The notes: generated by a model not told the origin, from the sequence alone. A stretch of DNA of 64,000 nucleotides from Fomes fomentarius (GCA_022606135.1 JABYQN010000002.1:124001-188000), one strand, 5' to 3'; positions 48,105-60,688 are shown, counted from the first letter of the stretch. Numbers and translations: made by a program.

Positions 48105-49475
48105 TATCCCAGTTATACCCGTTCGTCGAGTCGTTCTGACACAGTGCACTAGTCAGGCAATGACTAGCTTCTATATTGAAATAGGCCCGAAGTCTTGGTC
48201 TTCTTGACAGTTACCCCGTGCTGTTCAGACCACCTGCAACGGAGCCTCGCGGTACAGAGCCGATATCGGCCATCGCGGCCGCACCTCGTCATAGGCCAGA
48301 GTCTCACCTTCTGCTGGCGGTGCGAAGAGGGAAGGAACTTAGGAAGATGCCAGGATGCTACACTTTCTCGGATCTCGACCAGTCTCTATGGCCTCCACAT
48401 TGCCTCCAGCATGCACCGCAGCGGTGACCAAGGTCATCTGCGGTGAGGTCTAAGTGTCGAAGTCGAGACGGGTTCCCAAGTTCGCAATGCTGTAACATGT
48501 GCAAGTGTAATCCATATTTATCTCCGCTACCTGTTCCAGAGGCAAATTGGAATTGGTGCGAAGTGACGCAAGGCGCTACGAGGTAACGCGACGCGGCACG
48601 TCACGGACATGCGCAAGAGCAGTTGGTGCTTCGCATACCCTCAAGCCTACGGTTGGTGTCTCTGACTCTTTGGTGCATCACCACAGTCATTGCTGCCCGC
48701 GGTGTCTGTCTGTCAAGATATTGTCCACCTTTGCGGGGTGTACTGAATTGGCGGAGGGGGGTCATGCGTCTCATGGGTTTTGAAACTAGGTTTAAGTTTG
48801 TTCAAGGAAGGGTATGCGCGGTAACCACCCAAGACCTGCTGGCACTAATTCTCCGGTGATACTTCAGTGGCGAGTTCTGAAGAGAGCGTTTGCCGGGTTT
48901 TTTTCCAAGACCGTTCCAGGACGTCGTGATTTCCCGACCTTTAATGCTGCTTCGAACAACCACATCATTTCCAAAACGGGCTTCAGCGGGTTTCTAGCAT
49001 GATATCAGCTTCGAGTGAAGACGGGTACAATGTATGGTGACATGGGGAACAATGACGGCCAGAGGTGCACGCCCTGTCTCTCTCATCTGTCTCATAGATG
49101 AACAAGACATGACTAGCGATATGCCGCTACATAAGAGACGGTATCTAGAAGTTGCATGACAGCCGTCTGGTAGTATGTTCCGAATCTCGACTGCCGTGCC
49201 GCCCGACATGCAGACGACAAGTCAGATCCTCACGTCCATAGCTATTTTCACCGGTGTTGGCATGTCAGCGCGGTCAGTTAGCGCAGTAAGGCTGCATCTC
49301 AAGCATATTGAAACCATCAAGATGGTGCTGAACATTACATCTCTCCGCAATCGCCATATGCCCTCACTGACTCTCTGTTACAGTAGATCATATCAAGTTA
49401 CTACACCACATAAGTACCTGCCTGTCCCACTGTCATTGAGTCGTATCCTCCATCCTCCGACAAACAGGGTGCATC
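48105..49475. other. Intergenic, no gene
   Basis: 3' flank of the LysM gene and upstream region of DUF6533 copy 2. Short open frames at 48195-48860 lack family resemblance. Confidence 0.5.
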
Positions 49476-51293
49476 ATGTCCACAGACGCCAACATCGCTG
49501 ACCTTGTGACTTTATATGGGACCCTGTACGTACGCTGACGATGTCAAGCTGCTCCTTCACGACTTCACGAGTCACTGTTCTGCAGCAAGACCTCCAACTA
49601 CAGCACTATAGCTGCAGCAGGTAAGTCCTGCCGTCAACTTCCTCCGTGTGTCATTTGACACTGACTGTGATGTTGGACTCAGTGCTCCTCATATATGATA
49701 CTCTGATCACCCTCAATCGCGAAGTCAATTGCTTCTGGCCTGACAAAATCACAGGGGCCAAAGTAATATTCTTCTCGAACAGATATACATCACTCCTGTA
49801 CTCCATCATCGTATTGACTGAATTTGCGCCTCTTTCAGACAAGGTGATTGCCTCATTCACAATATATCAGACTTCTTCTCACTGCTAACACTTCAACAGA
49901 GGTGTGTTTAGTGATTCACAGGTCTCTGTACAAATTCGCATAAATCAACACGCTATAGCTGCACATATCAGTGGAAAACGGGAAGTCTAGTTGAATATGT
50001 TACGTTCATTCCCCCTGCAGGTGAGCATTCTTTTCTGCTTGCGTATTGCAAAACAGTACTTACACCAGAATATACTAGCATTCTCCGCCCTCCGTGCATT
50101 TGCTCTGAGCAGAAACAAGGTCGCATCAATGCTTGTCTTCATGCTCAGTTTGGCACCGTTCGCGGCTAATCTGGTATATTCTGAGCAAGAAGTTGCATAC
50201 CCTTTCCACTAACTCCTACAAAGGTAGTTTTGTTTGTTCCCAGTTCTGGGGTCGAATTTGCAAACATTGGTTGTGTGTTGGAGGAAGAGATTTCTTCTGA
50301 GACTAACTCCAAGTGCGTACACTGATATTAGAACTCTATCCTTCTATGATCTTGCTCATACCAAGTCAGACGTAGGGCTCCAATTGTCTTGAGCAGGACG
50401 TGACTACTCACGAAAAAAATTTCGGACCAGTTCTCCTCATTGCCCGGATATCCCTTATCGCTGCTGACCTCTTGGTCATACTAATTACTTGGGGCAGTCC
50501 TATGAACCGGGAAGTACTCTTCAATATTTCCAAAACCAAACGTTGGTCGCTGAACACAATTCTCCTACAAAATGGTATGTAGTTCTTCTTCTACGTGCCA
50601 ATAATTATGCAGTCAATACAAAGTTCTTCACTTCCACTAGGCACAGTGTACTTCATGTGCGTATTTCACTTGTAGGTCAATAAGACGGCCGGCGTCTGAA
50701 CTGGACGATAATCTTCACCTTTACAGAGTGCTCTCATGCCTGAATGTTTGCCACCTTGCATTCTCACTGAATGGGGCGAGTACCGTGTTGGATTGAAGCT
50801 TCCTGATGCTGAATGGTTCTGATCATGAGATCTAGATCTTTTCTGCGGATTCAGACGATGTGACAAGCAACCTCACTATTTTCACGTCCCCGTACGTTGA
50901 TAGCCATCCTACGCTGTGCATCCTCCGATCTAATGCATATCCACACTGCGTGTGACTGTGCCGGTATCTAGGTTCACAACCATACTCATATCGCGCTTCC
51001 TCCTCGACCTCCAAGAATCATACCAGAGGACAGTGCGGGTCGATTCTGACCATGAGCTCAACCTTGGGCCCGACGACCGCCCACTGAGCTTCGTAGCTCG
51101 CGTCGTCGGGTCGCTAGGCTCAGACATTCAGGCCGATGAACGGGAGGTGGACGATGGGGAAGACCTTCAATCGAGTGGCGAAGCGGAGTCGGATGTTCAA
51201 GTTCTTTCCGAAGTCGAGAATGGGGGCGGGATCAGCGGGCATAGTGACATTCAAGAAGTCCCGCGTACACCGGTTTCTAGTGGCAGTAGATAG
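49476..51293 (+). CDS. DUF6533 seven-helix membrane protein, copy 2
   Basis: Supported exons: 49476-49525, 49586-49620, 49683-49843, 49959-50020, 50079-50173, 50224-50312, about 50400-50574, 50641-50656, 50727-50775, 50836-50891 and 50972-51293, plus a tiny exon near 49902-49913 whose borders are uncertain. Five exons equal copy 1 in length (161, 62, 95, 16 and 49 nt). Signature: LLIYDTLITLNREVNCFWP, FSALRAFALSRNKVASMLV, ARISLIAADLLVILITWGSP, ILISRFLLDLQESYQRTV. The intron after 50775 begins GCGAGT where copy 1 has GTGAGT. The join between 50312 and 50400 is unresolved in both copies, so one or both could be damaged there. Membrane protein, function unknown. Confidence 0.7.
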
Positions 51294-51543
51294 ATTCTGC
51301 CCGTGAAACACTCACCACATACAACCCTGCATCTAAAGTTTTGACTCGAAATTCTGCTTTCTTGGAGACTCTGAGTTACGCTCGCGGTGTTTGCTATTTA
51401 TACTATGCTCTCTGACATGTCGCACGAGTTGCGCCATTCTCTCATCTGTATTTATTTCGACCGTGGTTCAGTTGTATCTATTCATGCTTCCCTCCGAGGA
51501 GCGTTCTGCCAGTGAACAGGTACACTCCGATACAGCAAGTGAT

Positions 51544-52843
51544 TCATATTTTGTGAGAATCCAGGCGCTCGTATTCCAGCGACGCAAGCACGAACGCGGC
51601 AGACCCCAAAACGCTATTGTACAAGATCGGCTGACTGACATAATACTGCGAAACGATCATCAAAAAATGCACGAGCGACTGACCAAATTATGGCACCCAC
51701 CTCATACGATGCGGTCGAGTTGAGGCTACATACCGCAACCGTCCCATTGTACCCACTCGTCCCGTTCCCGTTGTCCACGACGAAGTTGTCCACCACATAC
51801 TCATACGCCCTGGCGGCGACAGCCGTCCATCTCTCCTCACGACGCAAATACCCCAATCTCACGCCCTTCAGCAGCGAGTATACAAACATCGCGCTGCCGC
51901 TGCTCTCAATATAGTTCCCCTCCCGCCCCGGCTGGTCCAGCACCTGCCACCACGCGCCCGATTTCTCATCGACAGCGTTCACCACCGCCCCCGCCAGTTG
52001 CTCAAACGTCTCCCTAAGATGCGTCCACGCGGCGCTCTGTCGACCGCCAGGGAGCGCCTCGAGGGTATCAACGAGCGCCATAGCGTACCAGCCCAAGCTC
52101 CGTCCCCAGACATGCGGGCTTGCGCCGGTGACCGGGTCTGCCCAGACCGCCGTGCGTGACTCGTCGTATCCGTGTACGAGGAGTCCTGTCGTGTCGTTGT
52201 GGCAGTGCTCCCAGAGGAGGTCAAGCTGCTTGACGATATCGGCGGTGACGGCGGTGGTGTTCGGGGTGTCGAACAAAGTGGTGTAGAGGGTGTAAAACGG
52301 GGTAAGAGAGAACATACCGTCGAGGTAGGACCATTCTGGGTAGACATAGTACCAGTACCCGCCCTCCGGGTTCTGCGGCTGGAGGTTGATGGACTGGCGC
52401 AGAGCCTGGAAGGCTGCGCGGTAGGTCTCGTTGCCTGTTCTCTCGTAGAGAGCGATAAGGTTGTTGCCGGTGGACAGCCGATCGAGCGGGAAGGACGTGT
52501 CCTGTATCGCGTTGGACACGGTACTGAGGACCGAGTCGACGCTTTTGGCGATATAGGATTCTACGAGCTTGGTGGAAGGGTGGTGTGGGTATTGTTCGAC
52601 TAGCCGGTGGAAGGCGTTCTGGGTGATGCCTGTTTGGAGGAGTTGGGAGCGATCGCTCGGGCCAGAGAGGACACCTTGGCCGCGCGAGATGATGCTGGTG
52701 GCCATCCATATGGAGAAATTGGTAGCATGAAAATTGGGGGCAGACGCGGTTGTCTGTCCAGCGAGCAAGAGCAGAGCAACTAGGGCTGGATTGAAGAGGC
52801 CCTCGAGCAGCCGCATGATATGATATGGTCGAATGCCAGCCAT
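51544..52843 (-). CDS. GH105 unsaturated rhamnogalacturonyl hydrolase-like
   Basis: Exons 52843-51701 and 51645-51544; 1245 nt, 414 aa (405 aa from the second ATG at 52816). Signal peptide around residues 12-34 (FNPALVALLLLAGQTTASA). The (alpha/alpha)6 glycosidase signature includes DRLSTGNNLIALYERTGN, PEWSYLDGMFSLTPFYTLY, GYDESRTAVWADPVTGASPH, VWGRSLGWYAMALVDTL and the closing YNGTVAVCSLNSTASYEYYV with VLGSAAFVLASLE. GH105 removes the unsaturated 4,5-uronyl residue left by pectin/rhamnogalacturonan lyases by hydration. Likely secreted; eight or so N-glycosylation sequons (NETY, NTTA, NDTT, NGTS) support that. Retaining the intron at 51700-51646 would replace the conserved last 33 residues. 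Confidence 0.85.
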
Positions 52844-53329
52844 AACACAGCTTTGAATGCCGACTTGACGTTTAGGTTACAGCCTCTCGGGGCCGTCGCA
52901 GATCAGTCGCCGAAGCAGCCCTGAGAATCGTCAACTCGGTTGAGATTGTGAACAGACTCCGTGAGGTCACTATTTTGTGCGCGGCGACTCAGTACATTAC
53001 ACGACCTACTATCGAGACTAAGCCTCGGGAGCGGGAACTTGACTGGCTGCCGCATGCGCACTGGAGGTGAGCGGCGGTCGGAGTGCGGGGACGAGTGTGG
53101 GGGAATTGCGGGGTTTGTGTAGGATTGCATGGGATTGGGCGGCGAGCGAACGTACCGGTCAATTTGTATTGGCCAGGTCGGGCCGTGCACTTTAGGCATA
53201 TACCGCCGAAAGTGGCGTCAGTGCGGGCCAAATTCACATGCGTCGGCCCTCCGCATCCACCGTATAAGACTTTCTCCTCTCGTTCTCCCTGTTCTCTGTT
53301 CCCCCATTCATCCTCTCCTCATCACCGCA
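52844..53329. promoter_or_regulatory. Bidirectional promoter region
   Basis: 486 nt shared by GH105 (-) and fumarate reductase (+). A TATAAG lies at 53263-53268, 62 nt before the reductase ATG, followed by a pyrimidine-rich leader. Confidence 0.5.
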
Positions 53330-55409
53330 ATGGCTCAGGTTATCGTCGTCGGTGGTGGTCTCGCTGGCCTCTCTGCTGCCCATACTCTCCTAGAGCGTGG
53401 CGCGAACGTGTTGCTGCTCGACAAACAACCGTGAGTCATCATCACATAGTCTTCGGTATGCTGCGAATATTGGATGGAATAGGATCATGGGATGTGTGTG
53501 GAATCCAGTCGCAATGCACTCTGGTCGCGCGCATAGCCGCTCTGGTGGACGCAAAAAAAAACATCGCTAACGACACGTTGTCTACAGCTTCATGGGTGGT
53601 AACTCTACCAAGGCGACTTCAGGCATCAATGGTGCTGGCACTCAGTCGCAGCAGGACCTCGGTATCCCAGACAGTGCGAAGCAATTCTTCGATGACACGA
53701 AGCGCTCAGTAAGCATACCCTATTTCTTGCCAACTTTCAGCGTTGACGTCCGTGTAGGCCCGCGAGCTAGCTCGCGACGACCTTATCCGCGTTCTCACTG
53801 GCCGCTCAGGCGATGCTGTCAACTGGCTCCAGGACAAGTTCGGCCTCGACCTCTCCAAGGTAGCCCGTCTTGGTGGTCAATCCCAGCCTCGCACACATCG
53901 TGGCGGCGCACAGTTCCCTGGTATGGTCATCACTTACGCCCAGATGGAGCGTTTGGAGGACCTTTCGGAGAGCACCCCTGACCGTGTCAAGATCAAGAAG
54001 AAGGCACGCGTCACGAAGCTCATCAAGAACGAGTCTGGCGGCGTCGTCGGTGTTGAGTACCAGCACAACGGGAAGACCGAGACCGCGTACGGCCCTGTCA
54101 TCCTCGCGACTGGAGGCTACGCCGCGGACTTCACTTCTGACTCGCTCTTGAAGAAGTATCGTCCGGAGCTCTGGGATCTCCCTACGACGAATGGCGAGCA
54201 CTGTACTGGTGACGGTCACAAGCTCGCGCTCGCGATCGGCGCGAACGCAGTAGACTTGGAGAAGGTCCAGGTGCACCCTACCGGTCTCGTTGACCCCAAC
54301 GACCCCAACGCGAAGGTCAAGTTCTTGGCTGCTGAGGCGCTCCGTGGTGTCGGTGGTCTGCTCCTCGATAACACCGGCAAGCGCTTCGTCGACGAGCTCC
54401 AGCACCGTGACTACGTCACTGGCAAGATGTGGGAGAACGGCAAGGTATGTCACTATCGATTCCTCATGATGTCTGTCGCCCTAACCATCTCTACGCATAT
54501 AGTTCCCGATCCGCCTCGTCCTCAACGGCGTCGCCTCTAAGGATATTGAGTGGCACTGCAAGCACTACGTCGGCCGTGGTCTCATGAAGCGCTACGAAAG
54601 CGGCGAGGCGCTCGCTAAGGACTGGGGCATCAGCCCGTCGGTGCTCAAGCAGACGTTTGACGAGTACAACGAGGTTGCGCGTACAAAGAAGGATCCATTC
54701 GGCAAGAAGTTCTTCGCGCAAGGCGAGTGGAAGATGGACGACATCTTCAATGTCGCGTGGATGACGCCCGTTCTGCACTACACCATGGGTGGCCTCGAGA
54801 TCGATGCCGAGTCGCGTGTGCTCGACAAGTCGGGCAAGCCCGTGCCCGGCCTCTTCGCTGCTGGCGAGGTCGCTGGTGGCGTTCACGGTGCGAACCGTCT
54901 GGGCGGTAGCTCATTGCTCGGATGTGTCGTGTTCGGTCGTGTCAGCGGCGATTCGGCCGCATCGTTCCTCCTCCAGAGGATCGGTCCACTTGCGGAAAAG
55001 GCTGCCGGCCGTCTTGGTGCTGTCGCGGGCCACCTCGGCGCTGAAAGCACGAGCTCAAGTTCAAAGGTATTCATCCACCCCTCCTCTCCATTTCTCACAC
55101 GCATACTCATCGTTACACGCACCTCAGCCCGCAGCCGCATCGGAAGAAAAGAAAGTGTCCTCGAGTTCATCAGCAGGCACGTACAGCGTCGAGGAGGTCG
55201 CAAAGCACAACAAGAAGGACGACTGCTGGGTGATCATCGACGGAAAGGTGCTCGACGCGACAAGCTTCCTGCCCGACCACCCCGGAGGGGAGAAGGCAAT
55301 TCTGCTCTACGCGGGCCGCGACGCGACAGAGGAGTTCAACATGCTGCATGACCCGAAGGTCATCCCGCGGTACGCTCCAGACAGCGTGATTGGGTCACTG
55401 AGCAAGTAA
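53330..55409 (+). CDS. Fumarate reductase with C-terminal cytochrome b5 domain
   Basis: Five exons: 53330-53430, 53588-53708, 53758-54444, 54503-55066 and 55128-55409; 1755 nt, 584 aa. An FAD-binding Rossmann motif opens the protein (VIVVGGGLAGLSAAHTLLER). Substrate-site blocks follow: GGNSTKATSGINGAGT, GHKLALAIGANAV, VQVHPTGLVDP and MGGLEIDAESRVLD, with the FAD-closing ANRLGGSSLLGCVVFGR. A Ser/Ala linker leads to a cytochrome b5 domain (about residues 505-584) with the heme motif LPDHPGG and a second His in NMLHDP. This is the Osm1-type soluble fumarate reductase of fungi, which reoxidises FADH2/NADH with fumarate as acceptor. No targeting peptide is evident, so cytosolic. All phases agree. 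Confidence 0.92.
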
Positions 55410-55868
55410 GCTTGGGCAGGCCACACGCAGCCCAGTGGAGGGGAGCAGAGAAGAGCAGAATTGCATACCTTTGCATAGTGCTTCACACTTAACAGTTATT
55501 CACTCAATGTTTGAACCTCATCGACGTCCATCTTGCTGTACCACATACGGATATACACTCTTCACGCTATCGCATGCTGTGGTTGTACATACATTCAATC
55601 ATTGTTTCACATCACCTCTGGATGCTCGGGCGATGTCGAGACTGTAACGGAACTATTGCTCCTCCATCCAGAACCCTGGTGAAACCAGGATGAAACGATC
55701 AGCTCGCTCAGTTTACAAGGTTAGCTGGGTTAGGTTTATCGACATCACCGCGTGGACTCGTTTCTCCTTTTCTCCATTTTCCATTGCCTATTCCCGACCT
55801 CGGGAAGTAAAGATTTTGCAGTGAAGATTGTTCGAATCCGTACAGCATACGGGTGAATACCGCGACGT
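55410..55868. other. Convergent intergenic, no gene
   Basis: 3' flanks of fumarate reductase and GMC oxidoreductase genes. Nothing else recognised. Confidence 0.5.
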
Positions 55869-58288
55869 TCAGCAGCTTCGTCGCCCCAGCTTGATCAGAT
55901 CTGCTGCCCGTTCCGCAATTACGTAGATGACTGCTTGCGGGTGCGCTGCGGGGATGAACGGCTGCACGCAGACGAAGCCATGAACACCACGTAGTCGTCA
56001 GCATTGCTAGTCGTCAGCATTGCCCGCACAAGCCGACCGTAATTCGCAACGAACCAAGTACTCACCAGAACACTCCCATCGACCACTCTCAACCCTTCCA
56101 CGCCTTTCACCCGCAAGTCCGGGTCAACCACACTTGACCCATCCTCACACATTCCCATACGCACAGTGCCCACCGGATGCCAGATAGCCGACGCCTGTTC
56201 TCTCGCCCACTTGTCCACGCTCTCGTCGCTACTCACATCCACACTTGCGAATCCCCCGGCCTGACGCACCCCGCCCGCGTCGTTCTTGACGAGGAAGCCA
56301 TCAAAGGCAGAGGTGGACACGAAGCGGACCGCGGCGCGGATGGCGGTGCGCAAGATGTAGACGTCGAGGGAGGTGGTGAGGAAATTTGGGTCGATGGCGG
56401 GCGGGACGAAGGGGTGGGTAGAGGTCAGTGTGATGGAGCCGCCTATGGTTCGAGGTGCAGGTTGGAGGGCGCTGTGAAATCCAAAAGTAGGAAGACACAC
56501 GACGGGAGGACACGTACGGGAGGAGGGAGCAACGAGGGCTACGGCCATCGACATGAAGTAACCTGTAGGAGGGATGGGCTCGCTGATCGACGAGCCCCAA
56601 CCAGACTGTAGACCGAAGTCAGGATCCCTTCCAAGTCACGGCGCCGTTCCAGTCTCCAGAAACCATGCACACCTACCTTGAACGTAAGCTCGTAATGCGG
56701 CGAGGTCCTCCCCGCACTTGGATCAATGACACCCTTCTCGTGCCAAACCAAATCTGCGTCCGGCATCCTAAACCATCCAATCTGATTCGAGGCCCCCTTG
56801 GCAAATAGGCCCGTCCTGTTTGCCTGCCACACTGCGAACAACGAGTCAAACAGCGTCTGGTTCCGAGCCACGGCATCACTCAAATCGTCTTGTGCACGCG
56901 CTGCGGAAAACTGGATCCCGACGTACGGGTGGTCGGAGAGGTGCTGCCCGACGTGAGGATGCTCGACTAGAGTCGTGATGTTGAGTGCACGGAGGGAGGA
57001 GGACGGGCCGATGCCGGAAAGCAAAAGGATTTGCGGGGTGTTGATCGTGCCTGCGGAGAGGATAACTTCGCGCGTGGCGTTGAGTGCGAAGGTTGGGGCT
57101 GTGTACACATCGCAAGTCAGGATGTGGAGAGACAAGAGAATATGCAAGGAGACGTACAGGACTGGTGCTGCGTGACGAGTACACCACGGAATGCCGGATT
57201 TCCGTGCTCCACTCCAGTCTGGATGAGTTTTGTAACAGTGGTATCCGTCAAGACGTCTAGGTTCGTGCGCAATGAGAGGACGGGGTGGATGTATGACGAC
57301 GATGCGCTCGCGCGCACCCCGTTCCCACTTGTGGTCTGCGCCCAACCTACAATTCAACGAAAGACGTTAGTCTGTCCTGATTCCTGTCGGCACAAAGACT
57401 GGAGGAGAGCATACCGATCCCAAGCGGATTCCCAGAGTTCATATCCACGTTATACCCGAACTCGCCAGACAGCTCCTGCGAAGACGCAATGATATACGGG
57501 TCATCAGGGACCGGACTGTTCGTCACTGTGATGTTGACCGGACCCTTGTGTCCGTGTATGCTTTGGAGGACTTGACCGGTTGTGTTATGATGGTCAGTCG
57601 GCGGGACGAGGTGCTCAACCTGCGATGGTCGCGCAGTTGGCGAATGGATTATTGGTAGTAGATGAGACACAGTCACGGACCTTCTTGAAGTAGCGTTGCA
57701 TCGCGTCCCCACTAATCCTCGCGTACTCGTCAAAGTCGTCGCGCGAGCCTCGCGTCCATATCATCCCATCTATGCCGTCGCAGTGCGGATATTCAACAGC
57801 CCGTGGAGAGATAGATCATGCCAGCCTGAAAGCCCTAGGCAACGTACTTATACTCGAGCTTCCCCCAAGCACACGCCCACGAGGATAGGCGACCGTCCGT
57901 CCATTCAGCCCAGGCTGAGGTGTAGTCGTGTAGTTCCAGTTGTACGCAGTGTTAGGCTGCAGCTGGTACGCGAGGTACGGGACTTCAATCGCAGTCACAT
58001 TCTTGTCGCTGCATATAGCCGACGCAGGAAGTATCACGTCAGATACGTACATACATAGAGTCAGAGAGGAGCGACGCACGTAGGCCCTGCCTCGATGAGG
58101 AGGACAGTCAACCCTGGATCTTCGGATAGCCGACTGGCGATTGTGCTGCCGCCGGGGCCTGCGCCGACAACAATGTAATCGTATCGTCTTTGGGCGGGCA
58201 GGTCTGCTGGGTCGCTGAAGAACTTTGCCCATCCTCGGGTAACAAAAGACCCTAGCAGCAAGAATGTCGCTCCTCGGGCGCTACACAT
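55869..58288 (-). CDS. Secreted GMC oxidoreductase (aryl-alcohol oxidase-like)
   Basis: Nine exons: 58288-58080, 58008-57848, 57769-57681, 57619-57415, 57346-57158, 57098-56677, 56605-56518, 56442-56066 and 55961-55869; 1833 nt, 610 aa. An N-terminal signal-like segment ([15 protein letters not shown]) precedes the FAD motif [22 protein letters not shown] signatures follow: [20 protein letters not shown] (signature 1) and [18 protein letters not shown] (signature 2). The catalytic pair is His in [10 protein letters not shown] and His in [19 protein letters not shown]. Such flavoenzymes oxidise alcohols and often release H2O2 for peroxidases or AA9 enzymes. Aryl-alcohol oxidase-like activity is the best guess; glucose oxidase or pyranose dehydrogenase types are not excluded. 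The last intron (104 nt) holds a 16-bp tandem duplication. Confidence 0.9.
55990..56026. repeat. Short tandem duplication in last GMC intron
   Basis: Two copies of a 16-nt unit, TAGTCGTCAGCATTGC on the plus strand, lie inside the intron at 55962-56065 and explain part of its larger size. Confidence 0.7.
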
Positions 58289-59041
58289 CGCCGCTACCTA
58301 GTGGTGCTGATGGGGTTCCAACGTGACTACAGCGCCAGGAAGCAGTCTTCATATACCCACTCAATCCACGGCGTTGCGCTACGAGGCACGCAGGACCATT
58401 GAAGCGAATTGCAGACAACATCAGCGCCAGAGTGTCAGGGAAGGCCAGTCGGAGCGATGCTCTGAATGCAGGAATCGTAGTGCGACGCTGACCCGTAGAA
58501 CGTCGAGAAGACGCCTCGGAGGCGAGAGGTGGCCGAAGCCGAGCGCGGTCACTTACGTCTCGAGAGGAGATTTACGGGCACTGGTTATGACAAGAATCGT
58601 GGTGTTGCGTCCAGATGGTGAGCACAACCACTTCACGCGCTATCAGCCATGTGAGTTATTAAGAATCAACCGAGTGCCTCAGATTCACCTTGCCGTCGAG
58701 ATCTCCAATCACACGCATAAGATCCTACAGAAACACGCGCGCCAGGACTAGGACCGTTGGCGAGCTGTAGTGAAATATATCTGCGCAAGACATACGATGA
58801 GCCTGGATGCGACACTTGAGTTCCGTTTTGCACCTACGGTCACGCCCCACATCCCATCGTACAGACGATTGCATAGACGTTGCGATGTCGATGCAGCAAA
58901 ACTCCTCTGCACCATGAAGGTTAATCTCGGACGCAAGACGGCGGACAGCTAAGCAGGCACAGCACATCTAGTGATATGAGGCTATATAGTACAACAGATG
59001 CGGACTCTTGGTGATTGCATATGAAGCCACACGCCCACATC
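58289..59041. other. GMC promoter region and 3' flank of hydratase
   Basis: Upstream region of the GMC gene. It includes a segment at 58520-58602 that recurs at 61792-61884. No coding signal is recognised. Confidence 0.5.
58520..58602. repeat. Dispersed repeat, copy 1
   Basis: Shares GGCGAGAGGTGGCCGAAGC, then GAGCGC..GTCACTTACG, CTCGARAGGAGAT, TACGGRCACTGGTT and GACAAG with the stretch at 61792-61884, same orientation, with small gaps. It lies in the GMC upstream region. Confidence 0.65.
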
Positions 59042-60688
59042 TTACGAGTGAGACCAGTTGGGCTTCCTCTTCTCCGCGAATGCAGTCATACCTGCAGTAT
59101 ACATCCGTCAGCGCCCATTCAGTCTCACAACACGACAACCCAAATCCTCGATAAACCCACTCACCCTCCTTTTGGTCCTTTGTCGCAAACAGCGAATGGA
59201 ACAGCCTCCGCTCATACCTCAATCCCTCCTGCAACGTATGTTCATAGGCCGCATTCACAGCCTCCTTGTTCGCCTGGACCGCAATCGCGCTCTTGCTCGC
59301 AATGACGCTCGCAAGCTCGACCGCCTCCTTGACGACCTGTCCCTCGCCCTCGCCCACCACGCGACTCACCACGCCCCACTCCGCAGCCTCCTTGGCGGAG
59401 AAGTGTCGGCCGGTGAGGGTGAGCTCCATAGTGCGCGACTTGCCGATGGCGTGCACGAGACGTTGGGTGCCTCCGCCGCCGCAGATCACACCGATGTTAA
59501 TCTCGGGCTGGCCGAACGTGGCGGTGGGGGAGGCGAGGATGATGTCGCACATGAGGGCGAGCTCGCATCCTCCGCCGAGCTGCGAAGGACGGTGGTCAGC
59601 AAGAGTGTCGCGATCGATCGGCATACCACTTGAACTGAAGAGAGCGGATGACAGACAAGGGAGCGGTGGGATCATGCTATAGTGTGCTTGTGGCGACGCG
59701 AAGCCCCCAGTCAATCTCCTTGCAACTGTCATCGACCGTGAGCTGCGAAACACTGCACACGGCAGCTATTGCGTATAAATGTCATGGAAAGACGCAGAGA
59801 TCCCATTGCGCGAGCAACTGTGCATCTTGTGTCAACGGGGACAAGCCGATGCGCAGAACAGTTCACATCCCGTCGGTTACGACGGAGACATCTGTCTGCC
59901 GTCTACGACGTACAGTGCCTCTGGCTGCGTCAACGGTCACTATGAACGAGCTGCCCAGGGATTCAAACAACGGGATGCTAGCAACTGTCAGATAGACGCC
60001 GTGATGTCATTCGACAAGTAGCTTGTCTGCATCGACGATAGCACAGGTTCACAGCATCGGTTCTTCCGGAATACAACGCCATAGGTATCCGGAGTGTGAA
60101 TACTAAGTTTCGTGAACGCAGGGAGTGAGGTGAGGCAGGTAGAAGATCCGGACTCACCGCGTAGCCGCTGACCGCCGCAATGATGGGCTTGCGGACGGTG
60201 GAAAGTAGAGACCAGCTCTCAAGGAACTTGCCCTTGAACACCTCGTGGACTACACGACATATTCAGTGGCTGCTGGAGGCTCATGAGATACGTTACCCAC
60301 ATTCCTTGTCTTTCATCTCCTTGATGTCCGCACCAGCTGCGTACCCACTGGCTCAGCACGTACTCCAAGTCCACATCGCGACGCACTCACCTGCGAACGC
60401 ACGCTCGCTGCCCGTCAAGACCAAGGCGCGAATGCTATCGTCCTCATCCAGCTCCTTCAGCGCCGAGTTCAGCTCGGTGAAGAGCGGCGTAGATAGTGCA
60501 TTAAGGGCCTTTGGGCGGTTGAGCGTGATGAGGGCGACGCCGTCGGCCGGACGCGACGTGAGGATGTACTCGAACTGCGTAGTCGTCATGAATCTCGCGC
60601 GAATGGGATTAACCTTGCGGTAAGCACGGAGGTTGCGAAGAGTAGCGGTGGAAGAGGAGGTCAAGGGGCGGCGGAGAGATGCAAGCAT
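59042..60688 (-). CDS. Mitochondrial enoyl-CoA hydratase
   Basis: Five exons: 60688-60391, 60336-60301, 60249-60158, 59579-59165 and 59091-59042; 891 nt, 296 aa, the ECHS1 length. A basic, Ser/Thr-rich presequence ([20 protein letters not shown]) suggests mitochondrial import. The crotonase fold signature is complete: [14 protein letters not shown], the oxyanion segment [14 protein letters not shown] across intron 1, [17 protein letters not shown] with the catalytic Glu, [20 protein letters not shown] with the second Glu region, and the closing [10 protein letters not shown]. It hydrates trans-2-enoyl-CoA in fatty-acid beta-oxidation and branched amino-acid breakdown. Intron 3 is 578 nt, far longer than others, and splits the protein exactly before the LGGG loop. 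Confidence 0.92.
59582..60157 (-). other. Long intron 3 of the enoyl-CoA hydratase gene
   Basis: About 576 nt between exon 60249-60158 and exon 59579-59165; GTGAGT donor, CTTCGCAG acceptor. No open frame with family resemblance is seen in it on either strand. Confidence 0.7.
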
